DNA from: an uncultured Bacteroidota bacterium
GTDB taxonomy: Bacteria; Bacteroidota; Bacteroidia; Bacteroidales; F082
Assembly (NCBI GenBank): GCA_903891085.1
Contig: CAITDJ010000113.1
Location: forward strand, 1 to 41,275
DNA: 41,275 bases
Reading direction: 5' to 3'
Below are positions 18,173-29,400 of this stretch, piece after piece. A model generated the notes under the pieces. The model had not been told where the DNA came from, searched no databases, and saw only the letters and a list, made by a program, of their open reading frames with translations. Each line of letters opens with the position of its first letter. Position 1 is the first letter of the stretch. Position numbers and translations under genes: made by a program.

Positions 18173-18970
18173 CTATTCCGGTTTCACCCAGATCAGTTTC
18201 CACTCGGTGCCATACATGCTGAAAGTAATCCAATAGGTCTTTTTAACCACCTTGGTAGTCGTTCCGGTCTGGTAGAATGAATAAGAAGTTTCGCCCGTTG
18301 ATTCCGTGTTAATTTTCTCAGCAGCAGCAATCAATTCAGTGAATTCAGCATACGCAGGATCGGTTAAGACATTTAGTCCAATTTCCCCGCTATCCTGATC
18401 ATACAATACCTTTCCGCCCTTTTCCATTACCCACATTTCATATAATTGATCTTTGACCAGCGGAATAATCAATCTTCCGAGAATATCTTCGGGAAGAAAA
18501 AGAGCCGTAATACCTCCAAGCACTTCTCCGTTATGAATGACTGGATGAAAATCGACTGCTGCCCAGAAATTCTCTACTGCATAGAAACTGGTGCTCAAAA
18601 CTGGCAATTTTGTCTGATAACCCTTTATTATATGGCTCTGTCCACTAATATCTGACCCCTGAGTTGGATAAAAAAGTGGTGGTTCAATGATTTTCATGAT
18701 TCCCTGTGGGGTGATATAAGAAAACTCGACCACAAAAGAAGTCTGGCTGAACAATGACTGCATTTCAGTGCGAATGGCAGCCGAATCATTGATTATTGCA
18801 GGCAGATTGGATGCACTTCCTGAGAGATCCGTGTTGAGCGAATCAAAAGTGGCCGTTAATCCCATGTTAAGTGTAGTAAGTTGCGACGGAAAAAAGGGAT
18901 TATCATCTTTATTACAAGCTGTGAAGACCAACAAAAGGATCATCCCGATCAGAAATCGATGTGTTTTCAT
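18173..18970 (-). CDS. Lipoprotein with extracytoplasmic Cache-like (PDC) sensor domain
   Basis: This 265-residue lipoprotein has a signal peptide ending in LVFTAC (lipid Cys19). After a helical stretch (35-75), residues 76-250 follow a Cache/PDC fold: SFVVEFSYITPQGIMKII, FYAVENFWAAVDFHPVI, GEVLGGITALFLPEDIL, then YEMWVMEKGGKVLYDQD and IGLNVLTDPAYAEF. Cache domains bind small ligands such as amino or carboxylic acids. Here the domain is not fused to a kinase or chemoreceptor, so it may serve as a binding lipoprotein or pass a signal to an unseen membrane partner. It has its own good promoter. Confidence 0.65.
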   Translation of the reverse strand: MKTHRFLIGMILLLVFTACNKDDNPFFPSQLTTLNMGLTATFDSLNTDLSGSASNLPAIINDSAAIRTEMQSLFSQTSFVVEFSYITPQGIMKIIEPPLFYPTQGSDISGQSHIIKGYQTKLPVLSTSFYAVENFWAAVDFHPVIHNGEVLGGITALFLPEDILGRLIIPLVKDQLYEMWVMEKGGKVLYDQDSGEIGLNVLTDPAYAEFTELIAAAEKINTESTGETSYSFYQTGTTTKVVKKTYWITFSMYGTEWKLIWVKPE

Positions 18971-19045
18971 TTCAATTAGATTTTAAGTATTTGATTTTAT
19001 CCTAAACTGACGAATTTCCTGTAAAAGTCAACTTCTTACTATGCT

Positions 19046-19076
19046 CAAAGGTAAACAATTACGATATTAATCGCAA
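19046..19076 (-). promoter_or_regulatory. Promoter of the Cache lipoprotein gene
   Basis: On the minus strand TTG (19076-19074), a 20-bp spacer and TACCTTTG (19053-19046) match the Bacteroidota promoter consensus. Transcription would start near 19040, about 70 nt before the ATG at 18970. Confidence 0.6.
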
Positions 19077-19161
19077 GTTGGCTTTCAATAATTTTTGGAG
19101 TCGGGGCTGCAATTATATTCGTAAAACAACATGAACTAACTCGCAGGAAGCAGCGGGGACG

Positions 19162-19203
19162 AAAAAAAGCGGTTAATCCGCAAATGAATAAATCATCCGC
19201 TTT
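19162..19203 (-). terminator. Terminator after the sprF-like gene
   Basis: Read on the minus strand, stem AAAGCGG (19203... read leftwards) pairs with CCGCTTT (ending at 19166). The loop can itself pair (ATGA/TCAT), and TTTT follows to 19162. It lies 90 bp beyond the sprF-like stop and before the next promoter at 19046-19076, which neatly separates the two transcription units. Confidence 0.55.
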
Positions 19204-19293
19204 GGTTTTGTTTGGAATGGATTGGTAGAAATAATTATTCAACTACAACAACTGCTGAATAAAGAATATAATACCAACAAATGTACTCTACCT

Positions 19294-20400
19294 TTAAAAT
19301 GGCGAACACTCTATCGGGCTGTAGGTTTTTGATTTGGGAGACACAAATATATCTCTTTCCTTACCTACCAGTCCCAAATCGTCAAACTCAAGAATCAGAC
19401 TGAGTTCGTGGCTTGGTCCTGTTATATTCTGTCTTGCATAGATGTTCACTTCATAGCTATACATCAATTTCATGCGGTAGGCATCAGTAAACAAAATATT
19501 TATACCCGCCATCACAATCATACTACTGAACTGATCATATCGTAGGGTATGATTTTTATACCATAAGCCAAGATAAATATGCGACATATATAAATTTGAC
19601 CCCACCGAATACAAAAATAAATTGCGTTGGTGTTCGACCATGACGCCGGGATTAAGTTTAAACCCCTTACGTTTGTGGTAATAATCCTCGTCAGGCGCGA
19701 AATTGATTACAAAATCCATATTATAAACAAACTTCATTGGCAGGGAAGCATCAACATCAAAAAAACTTTGGTTAGGTTCAGCCAGATGGTGCGCTGCCCC
19801 CCCAAAGGTGCCTTCAACATTGTTTCCCTGAAACTGGAAAAGCCCACCAATACTAAAATCAGGAAATGTTACCTTGTTTCGGGCAGCACCGGCAAATGTG
19901 CTGGGTCCTATATTGCCCCAACGGGGATCGAGCTGATCCTGAAAGACCAGATTGTCCCAGTTTATCTGTTGCGTAACCACGCTGGCCAATGCGCCCAGTT
20001 GAAAAATCATGTTGCGGGATATGGGGATGCGCACCGAAGGTATGAATCCAAAAACATTTGTCTTTAACATGCCAATCCCTTCAATGTTTTGATTGGCGAT
20101 GATTCCAATTCCTCCGGCACCTGGCATGCTCCTTTCGGCTATGTCGGCACTGAAATTGTAGGTACTGTATTCACCCGATAAGCCCGTCCACTGCCTTCGC
20201 GAATTCAATCGTACCTTTAATCCCTGTGTCAGACCAACGTTGGCAGGATTATAATAAGTAGGGCTGTTATAGTGCTGTGAAAAATTAACATCCTGTGCCC
20301 GGGAAGTGAATGCAGCTGCAACAAGCAGTAGAAGTGTGCTTAAATATGCAAATTTGCTGCGATATGTTTTTACAACGCGATTAGAGCCTTGTGTTTTCAT
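19294..20400 (-). CDS. PorP/SprF-family type IX secretion outer-membrane protein
   Basis: I chose the ATG at 20400 because AAAGGA lies six bases before it and it gives a normal signal peptide ending in AAAFTSRAQ. The frame extends up to an ATG at 20469, 13 bp from the giant gene, as a less likely start. The mature part begins DVNFSQHYNSPTYYNPANVG, the hallmark of PorP/SprF proteins, followed by beta-barrel strands alternating with Gly turns (PGAGGIGIIANQNIEG, VTFPDFSIGGLFQF, LRYDQFSSMIVMAGINILF). SprF-like proteins are needed for secretion or surface attachment of the SprB-like giant protein encoded just upstream. Its position directly after such a gene, ahead of a terminator, makes the pair a likely cargo-partner operon. 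Confidence 0.88.
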   Translation of the reverse strand: MKTQGSNRVVKTYRSKFAYLSTLLLLVAAAFTSRAQDVNFSQHYNSPTYYNPANVGLTQGLKVRLNSRRQWTGLSGEYSTYNFSADIAERSMPGAGGIGIIANQNIEGIGMLKTNVFGFIPSVRIPISRNMIFQLGALASVVTQQINWDNLVFQDQLDPRWGNIGPSTFAGAARNKVTFPDFSIGGLFQFQGNNVEGTFGGAAHHLAEPNQSFFDVDASLPMKFVYNMDFVINFAPDEDYYHKRKGFKLNPGVMVEHQRNLFLYSVGSNLYMSHIYLGLWYKNHTLRYDQFSSMIVMAGINILFTDAYRMKLMYSYEVNIYARQNITGPSHELSLILEFDDLGLVGKERDIFVSPKSKTYSPIECSPF

Positions 20401-20482
20401 CGTCATTCCTTTAGATTGTATACTTTCTAATCCGATGTTGTTCGATATAAGTGTCTTTTCTTTTTTCATTTTCCTGATCGCT

Positions 20483-23400
20483 TTATCGGATTAAGGTTAC
20501 AGTTCCATATTGCCTGGTGTTGCCATCCCCGTTATCACTTCCGCGCCAATACGTTCCATCCAGAAACTGCGCGTTGATACGCCAGACATAAACACCGGTG
20601 GGTAAATCCTGTCCCTGGTATTTTCCGTCCCATCCTTCGGCAGGTTTGCCATTCTCAATCAGGGTCGAACTGAAAACAAGCTCGCCAGTACTGCTGAGAA
20701 TATCCAGTTTGTAAGATGTCAGGTTAATAGCAACAGGTTTGAAGGTGTTCAAAGCCGGATCGGACAATGACGGACTAAATGCATTTGGAACGTAGAGTCC
20801 TGTGAATATAATTGAATATGGGTAAATCAGTGTATCGGGGCATCCATAATCGTTGTAGGCAATCAGCATCAGATTGTAAACAGGGTCACTATCAAGTGTA
20901 TACTGATATACAGGATTTTCAACGGTTGAGGTACCTCCGTCTGCAAAATCCCAGAAGTAACTTGTGGCACCGTCGCACTGATTATTGAGTTTAACCTGTC
21001 CCTGGATATCGTCCCAATCATCAGTCAAGGTGAACCTGGCTGTTGGAACAGGCCAGATATCAACCAGTCGTGTGATACTGTCGTAACACATATTGGCATC
21101 TGTGATGAAAAGGGTAACGGGATACCAGCTGGTACTGTCATAAATATGTATCGGATTGGCAAGATAATTTGTATCGCTAATAACGGTACTATCCCCGAAA
21201 TTCCACAAATAATTTGTGATTTGGGCACTGTCAGCAATACTTTCATCTGTGAAATACGAGTAATACCCTTTACATGTTTCATCCACGCTAAATGCAGCTA
21301 TGGGAAGCTTAAAGATGGTCACATTCTGGGTAGTAGTATCGCTACATCCTGCTGAGTTTACAACAATCAGTTCGGTGGTGTATGTGTCAAACCGGCTATA
21401 TTTATAAACAGGATTCTGAAGGCTTGATGTATCCAATAAGGTAGTTGTTACTCCAAAGTCCCAAAGCCAGCTCGAAATCGGGTCACCATAGATAAGGCTT
21501 CGATCGGTAAATCGGGTGCTATCGTTCAGACAGTTGTTTGCTGCCAAAATCTGAGCTGTTGGAGTTGCACTTATTGTAAGTGTTTTTGTTATATAATCGG
21601 TGTAAACATCAGCACCAATCATACCTGTAACAGTCAATGTTATTTCATAGGTACCACCGAGTGCATAGGTGTGACAGCTTTGCGGCAGATAACCGGTATA
21701 ACTGTCAAACAACCCATCACCATAATTCCATTCCCACAACACAATGGTTCCGTTGTTGGTAGCAAATTGTGAGTTGTCGGTAAAGCACACTTCACTTCGG
21801 GCACAGCGTGGCAAGGTTGATGGCAATGTAAAATCAGCCACCAAACAAGCCCTGGTTATGACCGGTAATGTTATTGAGTCGGTGCATCCATTAAAGTTGG
21901 TGACAACAAGTTTTACCTGATAGGTACTGTCGTTCGCTCCATAAAGGTGTGTGGGGTTTTGGTTTGTACTGGTGTTTGGTTGACCAGCATTGCCAGGATC
22001 CCCAAAGTCCCAGAACCAACTTTCGATAAACGAACCTCCGCCAAAACTCTCATCAATGAATTGTGCCGGAATATTGCAACTGCCAATCTGATAACTGAAA
22101 CGTGGCGTTGGCAGGCTGTCGACGAGAACATTGTTGTAAGCAACAGCACTACAACCATTTGTATCAATTGCTGTCAATTCAACAATAAACATTCCGGGAT
22201 TCAGGAAAGTATGCTGTATTGAATCAAGGTAGGTTGATTCGATAGGCGTTCCATCGTTAAAGTTCCAGACATAGCTGTCGATGGAATCGTTCACAGGTGT
22301 GTAAGTAGCATAAAACGTGGTGGGCTGACCATTGCAAACTTCTGTGCTAGTGAAATCAATAGCTAATTCTCCGAATAAACAAACTTCGACAGAATCAGTA
22401 TTGAAACAACCATTCGCATCGGTAACGGTAAGTGTTACGAGATAACATGTGTCGGTGACCGGATAAATGAATTCGGGATCTATTTCATTGCTGTAAGCGC
22501 CCTGATCAAGAAGCCAGTTCCAGGTAGCAATCGGACTGCCGTCTGCCCCAGGTGAACTCTCGTCAAAGAAGAATACTTGTCCCGTTGGATCGCAAACCTG
22601 CTGGAAAGTCATCCCAGCAGTTGGTGGTGTTCGCACAGGCACCCATTGCGTTATCGTATCGATGCATCCAAAATCATCTGTAACAATCAATTGAACCTCA
22701 TAATCGCCACTAGCTGCATACTGATGAACAGGATGCTGTAGGGTACTGGTATTACCATCTCCCATATCCCATTGCCATGCCGTAACAAGTCCGAGCATAC
22801 TTGTGCTTTCGTCAATGAAATTAGTACTATCACCCAAACAAGCATTTGTATATGAAAAACTGGCGACTGGTGGCGTATTTACAAACACAGGTTTTGAAAT
22901 ACTGCCGTAGCACTGATTAACATCGCTGATTGTTAATGTTACATCATATTGACCGGGTTGCGGATAAATATAATTCGGGTTTTGCTGATCAGAAGTACCA
23001 CCATCACCAAATTCCCAGAACCAGGTTGCAATGTTATCACCAGTACCGGCAAATTCGACAGCTGTGCCTAAACAGACAGAATCGTTTACTATAGTGAAAT
23101 CAAAAGCCGGCAAAGGCAAAACATCGAGTATCTGCGAAATGGTATCGGTACACCCCAGTGTGTTCTCAACAGTTAACAGAACAACAAACGGACCTGCTAC
23201 AGTAAAGATATGTGTTGGGTTTTGTAGCGTGGAAGTATTACTGGTCCCTGAGTTGGGATCGCCGAAGTTCCAGAGCCAGGTACTCAAATCAGGACCGCTG
23301 TTTGTTGAACTGACATCGGTAAATAATACCGGCGTTCCAAAGCATCCGATATTGTAAATATAGTCTGCAATAGGGCCAGGTGATACAACGACCTCGTGGC

Positions 23401-26400
23401 TTATGTTTGAAGTACAGCCATTTGTGTTGGTGATGGTGAGTGTGGCATTATAGGTGCCGGACAAGGTATAAATATGCGAAACGTCAGGATTGTCGGGGAA
23501 TGTAATAATAGTATCTGCACTGCCATCGCCAAAATTCCATACCCATTCAGTAATGTAACCTGTGGGTGATGTTGAAGCGTTGAGGAAATTCATCTCCGAT
23601 CCAAAACAAACCGGGCTGTCGGTTGAAAAGGCCGCTACCGGATCCTCATTGATAATAATATCATGTGTTGCAACACCCTCGCATCCATCTATTCCGGTCA
23701 CAGTGAGTGTAACCGTATAGGTTCCGGGAGTCAGATAAACATAGGTTGGATCCTGTTGAACGGAGGTTCCACCATCACCGAAATCCCATGCATAATCGAC
23801 GATATCAACACCGGCACTGGTGAACTGTATGAGTTCGCCCGGACAATAAGGCTCTTCTGCGGCCGTAAAATCAATCGTTACGGTAAACAGAATTGTAATA
23901 TCAATGGTAATTGTACTGCTGCAACCCTGGGTATTTGTTACAGTCAGACTCACGGTATAGGTTCCGGGCGCGGTAAAAATATGTGATGGATGTTGCAGGG
24001 TTGAGCTGTTATTAATTCCGGACAGTGGATCACCAAAATCCCAGGCCCAGCTAAACAGGTCGGAGCCGCCATTTGTTGACGAGAGATCAGTAAATAACAC
24101 GGGTAGTCCGTAACAGTTCTGATCGAAGGTGAAGTTGGCCAATGGGCCGTTCTGTATTACTACCTGTCTGGAATAACTATCACTGCAACCAACAGCATCA
24201 GTGACGGTGAGTGTAACAAGATAAGTGCCTGGTAAAGTGTAGGAGTATTGAATATTTCTAAGAGCAGGATCGGTTATTGGAGGTAAAACTGTTCCATCAC
24301 CCAAATCCCAAACCCATTCAACGATTTGTCCATTGGGTGAAATTGAAGTATCAGTGAAGCTTATAATTTCATCTGTGCAAGCCATTTGATTTGAAACGAA
24401 TCCTGCTTGAGGATGTGGGTTAACATTGATTATGATTTGATCAGAATTAACACATCCATTTGCATCCTCACCAGTCACAGTAACTGTAAAGTTTCCTGAT
24501 GTTGTATAAATATGGGTGGGATTTTGAATAGAAGAAGAACCACCATCTCCAAAATCCCATAGCCAATAAATTGCAGCATCAGTATTTACAGTGAACTGAT
24601 GAGGTTCATTAATACAGGCTGAAACATCCGCAGCATCAATCTCCACAAGTATAGCAGTGATTATGCTTATTGAAATAACTGCCGTGCTTTCACAACCATT
24701 ACTATTTGTAACAATAAGGGTTACAGTATAGGTACCTGCAGCTGCATAATTGTGTGTGGGATTTTGATCGGTGCTAGATGTACCATCGCCAAAATCCCAA
24801 CTCCATGAAATAATTGAGCCACCTCCATTTTCCTGAGAAAGATCAATAAAATCTAAAGGACTTTGAGCGCAAAGCCCACCAGAATAACCAATTGAGGCAA
24901 TAGGATCAGGTGTTATACTGACAACCGAAGAATAGGTTCCTATGCAACCATTTGTGTTAGTAACAGAAAGTGTTACAGTATAACTACCTCCCTGTGTATA
25001 AATATGGGTTGGGTTAGGATTATCAGGAAACACAATTATTTCCGCGGCACTTCCATCTCCATAATCCCATACCCACTGTTCAATTATACCTTCCTGAGTG
25101 CTTGAGGCATCGGTAAAGGATACTGCTACGTTCGCACAAGTTGGCGAAGTGGTTGTAAAAGATGCCACAGGACTTGCAATTACATCGATATCAATAAAGT
25201 CAAAATCAGAATAAGACGCACAACTTCCTACTCCAAAGGCAGCAAGCCTAAGTGTTACCGTATTCCCTACATCTAATGGGGATGGTATATATTGTGTATT
25301 TATATATAAAGGATCCACGATTACACCATTTCCACTGATGACAGACCAGATAATATCGATTGAATTTTGTCTATTTGCCTCATCCAGATAATATGCTTCC
25401 GTTACACAGGTTGTCCCTGAATTTCCAGCAAAGGCTATTGGTAAAGCTTCTATTTGGATGCTTGTTTGAGATTGTACTGATTCAGAATCACAAGCACCAT
25501 TACCACTTACTGTGAGTATTAGCGTCACAGAAGTGCCTTCGTCACCCACTCCGGGAGTATATGTCGGATTGAGGATTGTTGGGTTATCAAGGTTGCCATT
25601 CCCAGTGTGACTCCATAATAGTTCCGAGTCCGGTGACGCTTGAGCCTGAGTTATTTGAACGCTTTCAGAAAAACAAGTCGTAAGATTTGGTCCAGCATCT
25701 GCTTCGGGAGACGCTTGAATAAATATGTTTACAAGTGAATAAGCGGCTATTAAATCACATTCACCATTACCAAAAGCAGTCAGTTTCAATGTAACATAAG
25801 TTCCGGCATCCGAAACATTTGGTATGTATGATGGATGCAGGGTCAATGGAAAATCAATATTACCATTACCAGAAACTACTTCCCATAAAAAGGAATTAGA
25901 ATTCAATGCATCTGAATCAAAAAGCAGATATGGGTCACTCACACAAGTTTCTCCAGCTGAACCAGCATAAGCAAAAGGCTCAGGATCGATTTGAATCGTA
26001 ACATAAGATACATCTGTACTATTAATACATTGATCCTTACCAAAGGCTGTAAGCATTAGCGTTATTTGTGAAACAGCGTCAACTGGATCGGGATAAAATA
26101 CTGGTGTCAGATTTGTAGGATCATCAAAATGCCCCTGACCATCAAAAATTGACCAAACAAAGGATGAATTGTTGTAAACAGTTGCATTGGCCAAATGGTA
26201 ACCCTGGGTTTCACAGATGATGCCGGGGTCGCCAGCAAAAGCCTCTGGAAGCGGGTCAACTTGAATTATTACGTCAGAAGTGTCAAATTCATTACTACAT
26301 GTTCCGGTGCCATAAACGGTTAGCCGCAATTGCATTGAAGTTGTCTGATTTATGTCACCCGGAAAAAACACTGCATTCACATTTCCAGGATCATCAAAAC

Positions 26401-29400
26401 TACCCACACCATCGATAACTTCCCACAATACAGTTGTATTATTTGATGCCGAACCATTTAGCTGAAACGATCCGCTTTCACAAATAAGGCCCCCTGTACC
26501 TGCATCAGCGGTGGGAAGTGGATCAACTATAATTTCAATTTGGGCTGTAACCTCTTCATTTAAACAAGTACCGGAACCTGTTGCAGTTATTCGCAAAACG
26601 ACAGTTGTGCCCCCATCGCCAGGAGCAGCAGTATACGTTGTATTCATTTGACCAGATGGAGAAACAGTTCCATTACCAGCAACTACCTCCCATAAATAGC
26701 CTGATGCATAATCAATAGAAACATTGGAAGTAAAGCTACCTGTTTCGCATATAGTTCCACCAAGTATATTGCCAATCAATGGAATAGGTTCAACCATTAT
26801 TTCTACAATTGCAGTAGCTGTTTCAATCGCACAACTACCCTCACCTTGAGCCGTTACCCGAAGTTGAACTATAGTTCCTTCATCACCAGATCCTGGTGTA
26901 TATGTCGTGTTTAACGTATTGGTTGTACTAAGACTTCCATTACCAACAAGAATGATCCATGAAAATGATGAGGAATATGGAGCCGTGACATTTGTTGTAT
27001 AGCTTTCAGTTATACAAGTAACCCCAGGTGCAGGTATACCAACGTCAATAGTTGGAAGTGGTTCAACAATCACTTCAAAAGTCCCATTAATGTCTGTGCC
27101 AACACAAAAGGGAAACTCAGTGTATTGAACACTTACAATCTCATATATTGTATTCTCCGTTGGGCAAACCTCAAACAAATAGGGTTGGTTTCCAGGAATG
27201 AAAAATACCGCATCTTGGATTACATTATTGGCTTTATAGATAACTTCAAACGGTAATGTTCCTGTGAGATTAAATTCCATATTTGTGCAATAGCCATTAC
27301 AAATGGTTTCAGTTCCGGATAGCGCAGCAGTAGGTAGTTGGATTTCTTCAAGTTGTATGATGCCGTTCATAAATGAACTACATGTCGGATCATCGATAAA
27401 ATTTGCTTTAACATAATAGGCGCCCGGGCCGTATTGAGAAACAGCAGACCAGGTTAATGGACCACCAGTTCCTGTTTTAACAGTTGAAACAGGATTGCCA
27501 TCATCATTTTTGAATAACTGATAACTGGCGGCAGTCTGTGAATAGCTCAGAACAAGGTTGATGGCTGAAATATCGCCTGCACAAAATAAAGGTTCAGTAG
27601 TTGATGTTAAATCAAAGGTTTCTGGTCCATCATATAAATGAACAACGCCATCCATATCGGAAATACATGATGTAACAGAATTAAATGCAGTTACTGAATA
27701 TTCTCCGGGAAATGTAAAGGTGCCAGTAAATTCAATCTGCGACCCTGTTCCTGCCATTACAACATCATTTCCATCAGGCGTGTGAAGCGTGTAAACAACA
27801 CCAATCTGAGATAACTCTAAACCAATAGTAACAGGTGGACAATACCAACCAGCAGATGGAATGCTTCCGTTAACGAGAACATTGTAAGTATTGGGTGGAT
27901 CATTTAATACCAATTCGCCATCCATCAATCTTTCACAACCAGTTGCATCGTCAATGGCTAATACCGTATAAGTACCTGCAATAATGAAAGAACCAAAACT
28001 GAATGCACTGCCAGTACCTGCCCTCTCTGCCTGGGGATTGGTAGCTGTGTTCTCGCGATTTAATTGATAAGTAACCCCAATATCAGAATCACTTAATCCT
28101 ATTTCAACATTATTATCTGTACACCATTGTCCTAACGGTGTAATGGAATATAAAGCGGGTGTTGCATAAATTGTACGAATACCATCCATTTGCGTTTCAC
28201 AAACATCACCTGTTGATGCAATTACCCAATATTGACCTGGTTCACTTTGTGGGCTGAAATAAACAATAGCCCCAGTTCCAGGAACAGTTTCTTTAATTCC
28301 AGATACATTATGCCACAGTGTATAATTTACTCCTGATCGAGAACCCGAAAGATGGAAAACCACATCTGGATTCGGACACGTTGGCCCTAGCGGTAACAAA
28401 GTGAAAACCTCGGCAGCATTATATATTAGCACCACACCAGACATATCGCTCCAACAAGCGAGATCTCCGGGATGTGTCAACAATGCTTTTACAGTATAAG
28501 TTCCAGGGACAGACTGTTCTCCAAATGTCACTTGACCGCCAGATCCTGTAATAATAGCAACATTTATCATTCCGCGATATAAGAAGTATGTTGCATCAGC
28601 TTCAGAATTTTCAAGGTAAATTTCGATTGGAGCGCATCCACCAGATTGAGGACTGATTTCAAAAACTTCTGGATTAGGATAAATGGTAGTAGATCCATCC
28701 ATCCATACAGAACAATTTGTAAACGGGTCAACCGCCTTTATACGATAAATACCTTCATCTGACTGAGGTCCAAAGTTAATAGGGCCTCCCGCACATGTGA
28801 TTGGACCCTGTAACTCAATAAACTCCCTTGCAGCCGCTTCAAAATATAAATAATACTCAATTCCTGACTGGCAATCATTGAGAATAACATCTGATCCTGC
28901 ACATCCAGACAATGGTGACATTTCAAACTTTAATGGTTGCGGACTGACAGTAATTTGGTTAGAAAAAAACATTTGACAACCTGTAATCTCATTGATTGCA
29001 TGAATACGATAGTTGCCGGGATCGGATAAGGTGCCAAAACAAATTGATCCGCCATTGACATCGCCCGGAATAACTGATCCAACGGGTTGATTATTCAGCC
29101 AGAGTTGATAATTAATTCCTGACTCAGAGGCAATCAAACACAATTCTTCGTTATTTTCACATAAGGTACCCTGTGGAGTAATTGCAAATTCCTTTGGTAT
29201 TGAATCTGCGATTAAACTGCCACTCATTTCTCTGTTGCAGGAAATCAATCCGTAATCAATAATTGCTAATACTGAATAAATTCCAGGGTTTGTTTGAGCA
29301 TTGAAATTTATTGCAGATCCAGTTCCAGACAAAGTTGCGATGGCAGGATAATAATAGCCATTATAATCTTCATAGTTAAGTTCATAATAAGCACTTGTTT

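Noticed and set aside
19045..19242. 65-codon minus-strand frame between the sprF-like and Cache genes
   Set aside because: It spans the predicted terminator and promoter, and its composition is not protein-like.
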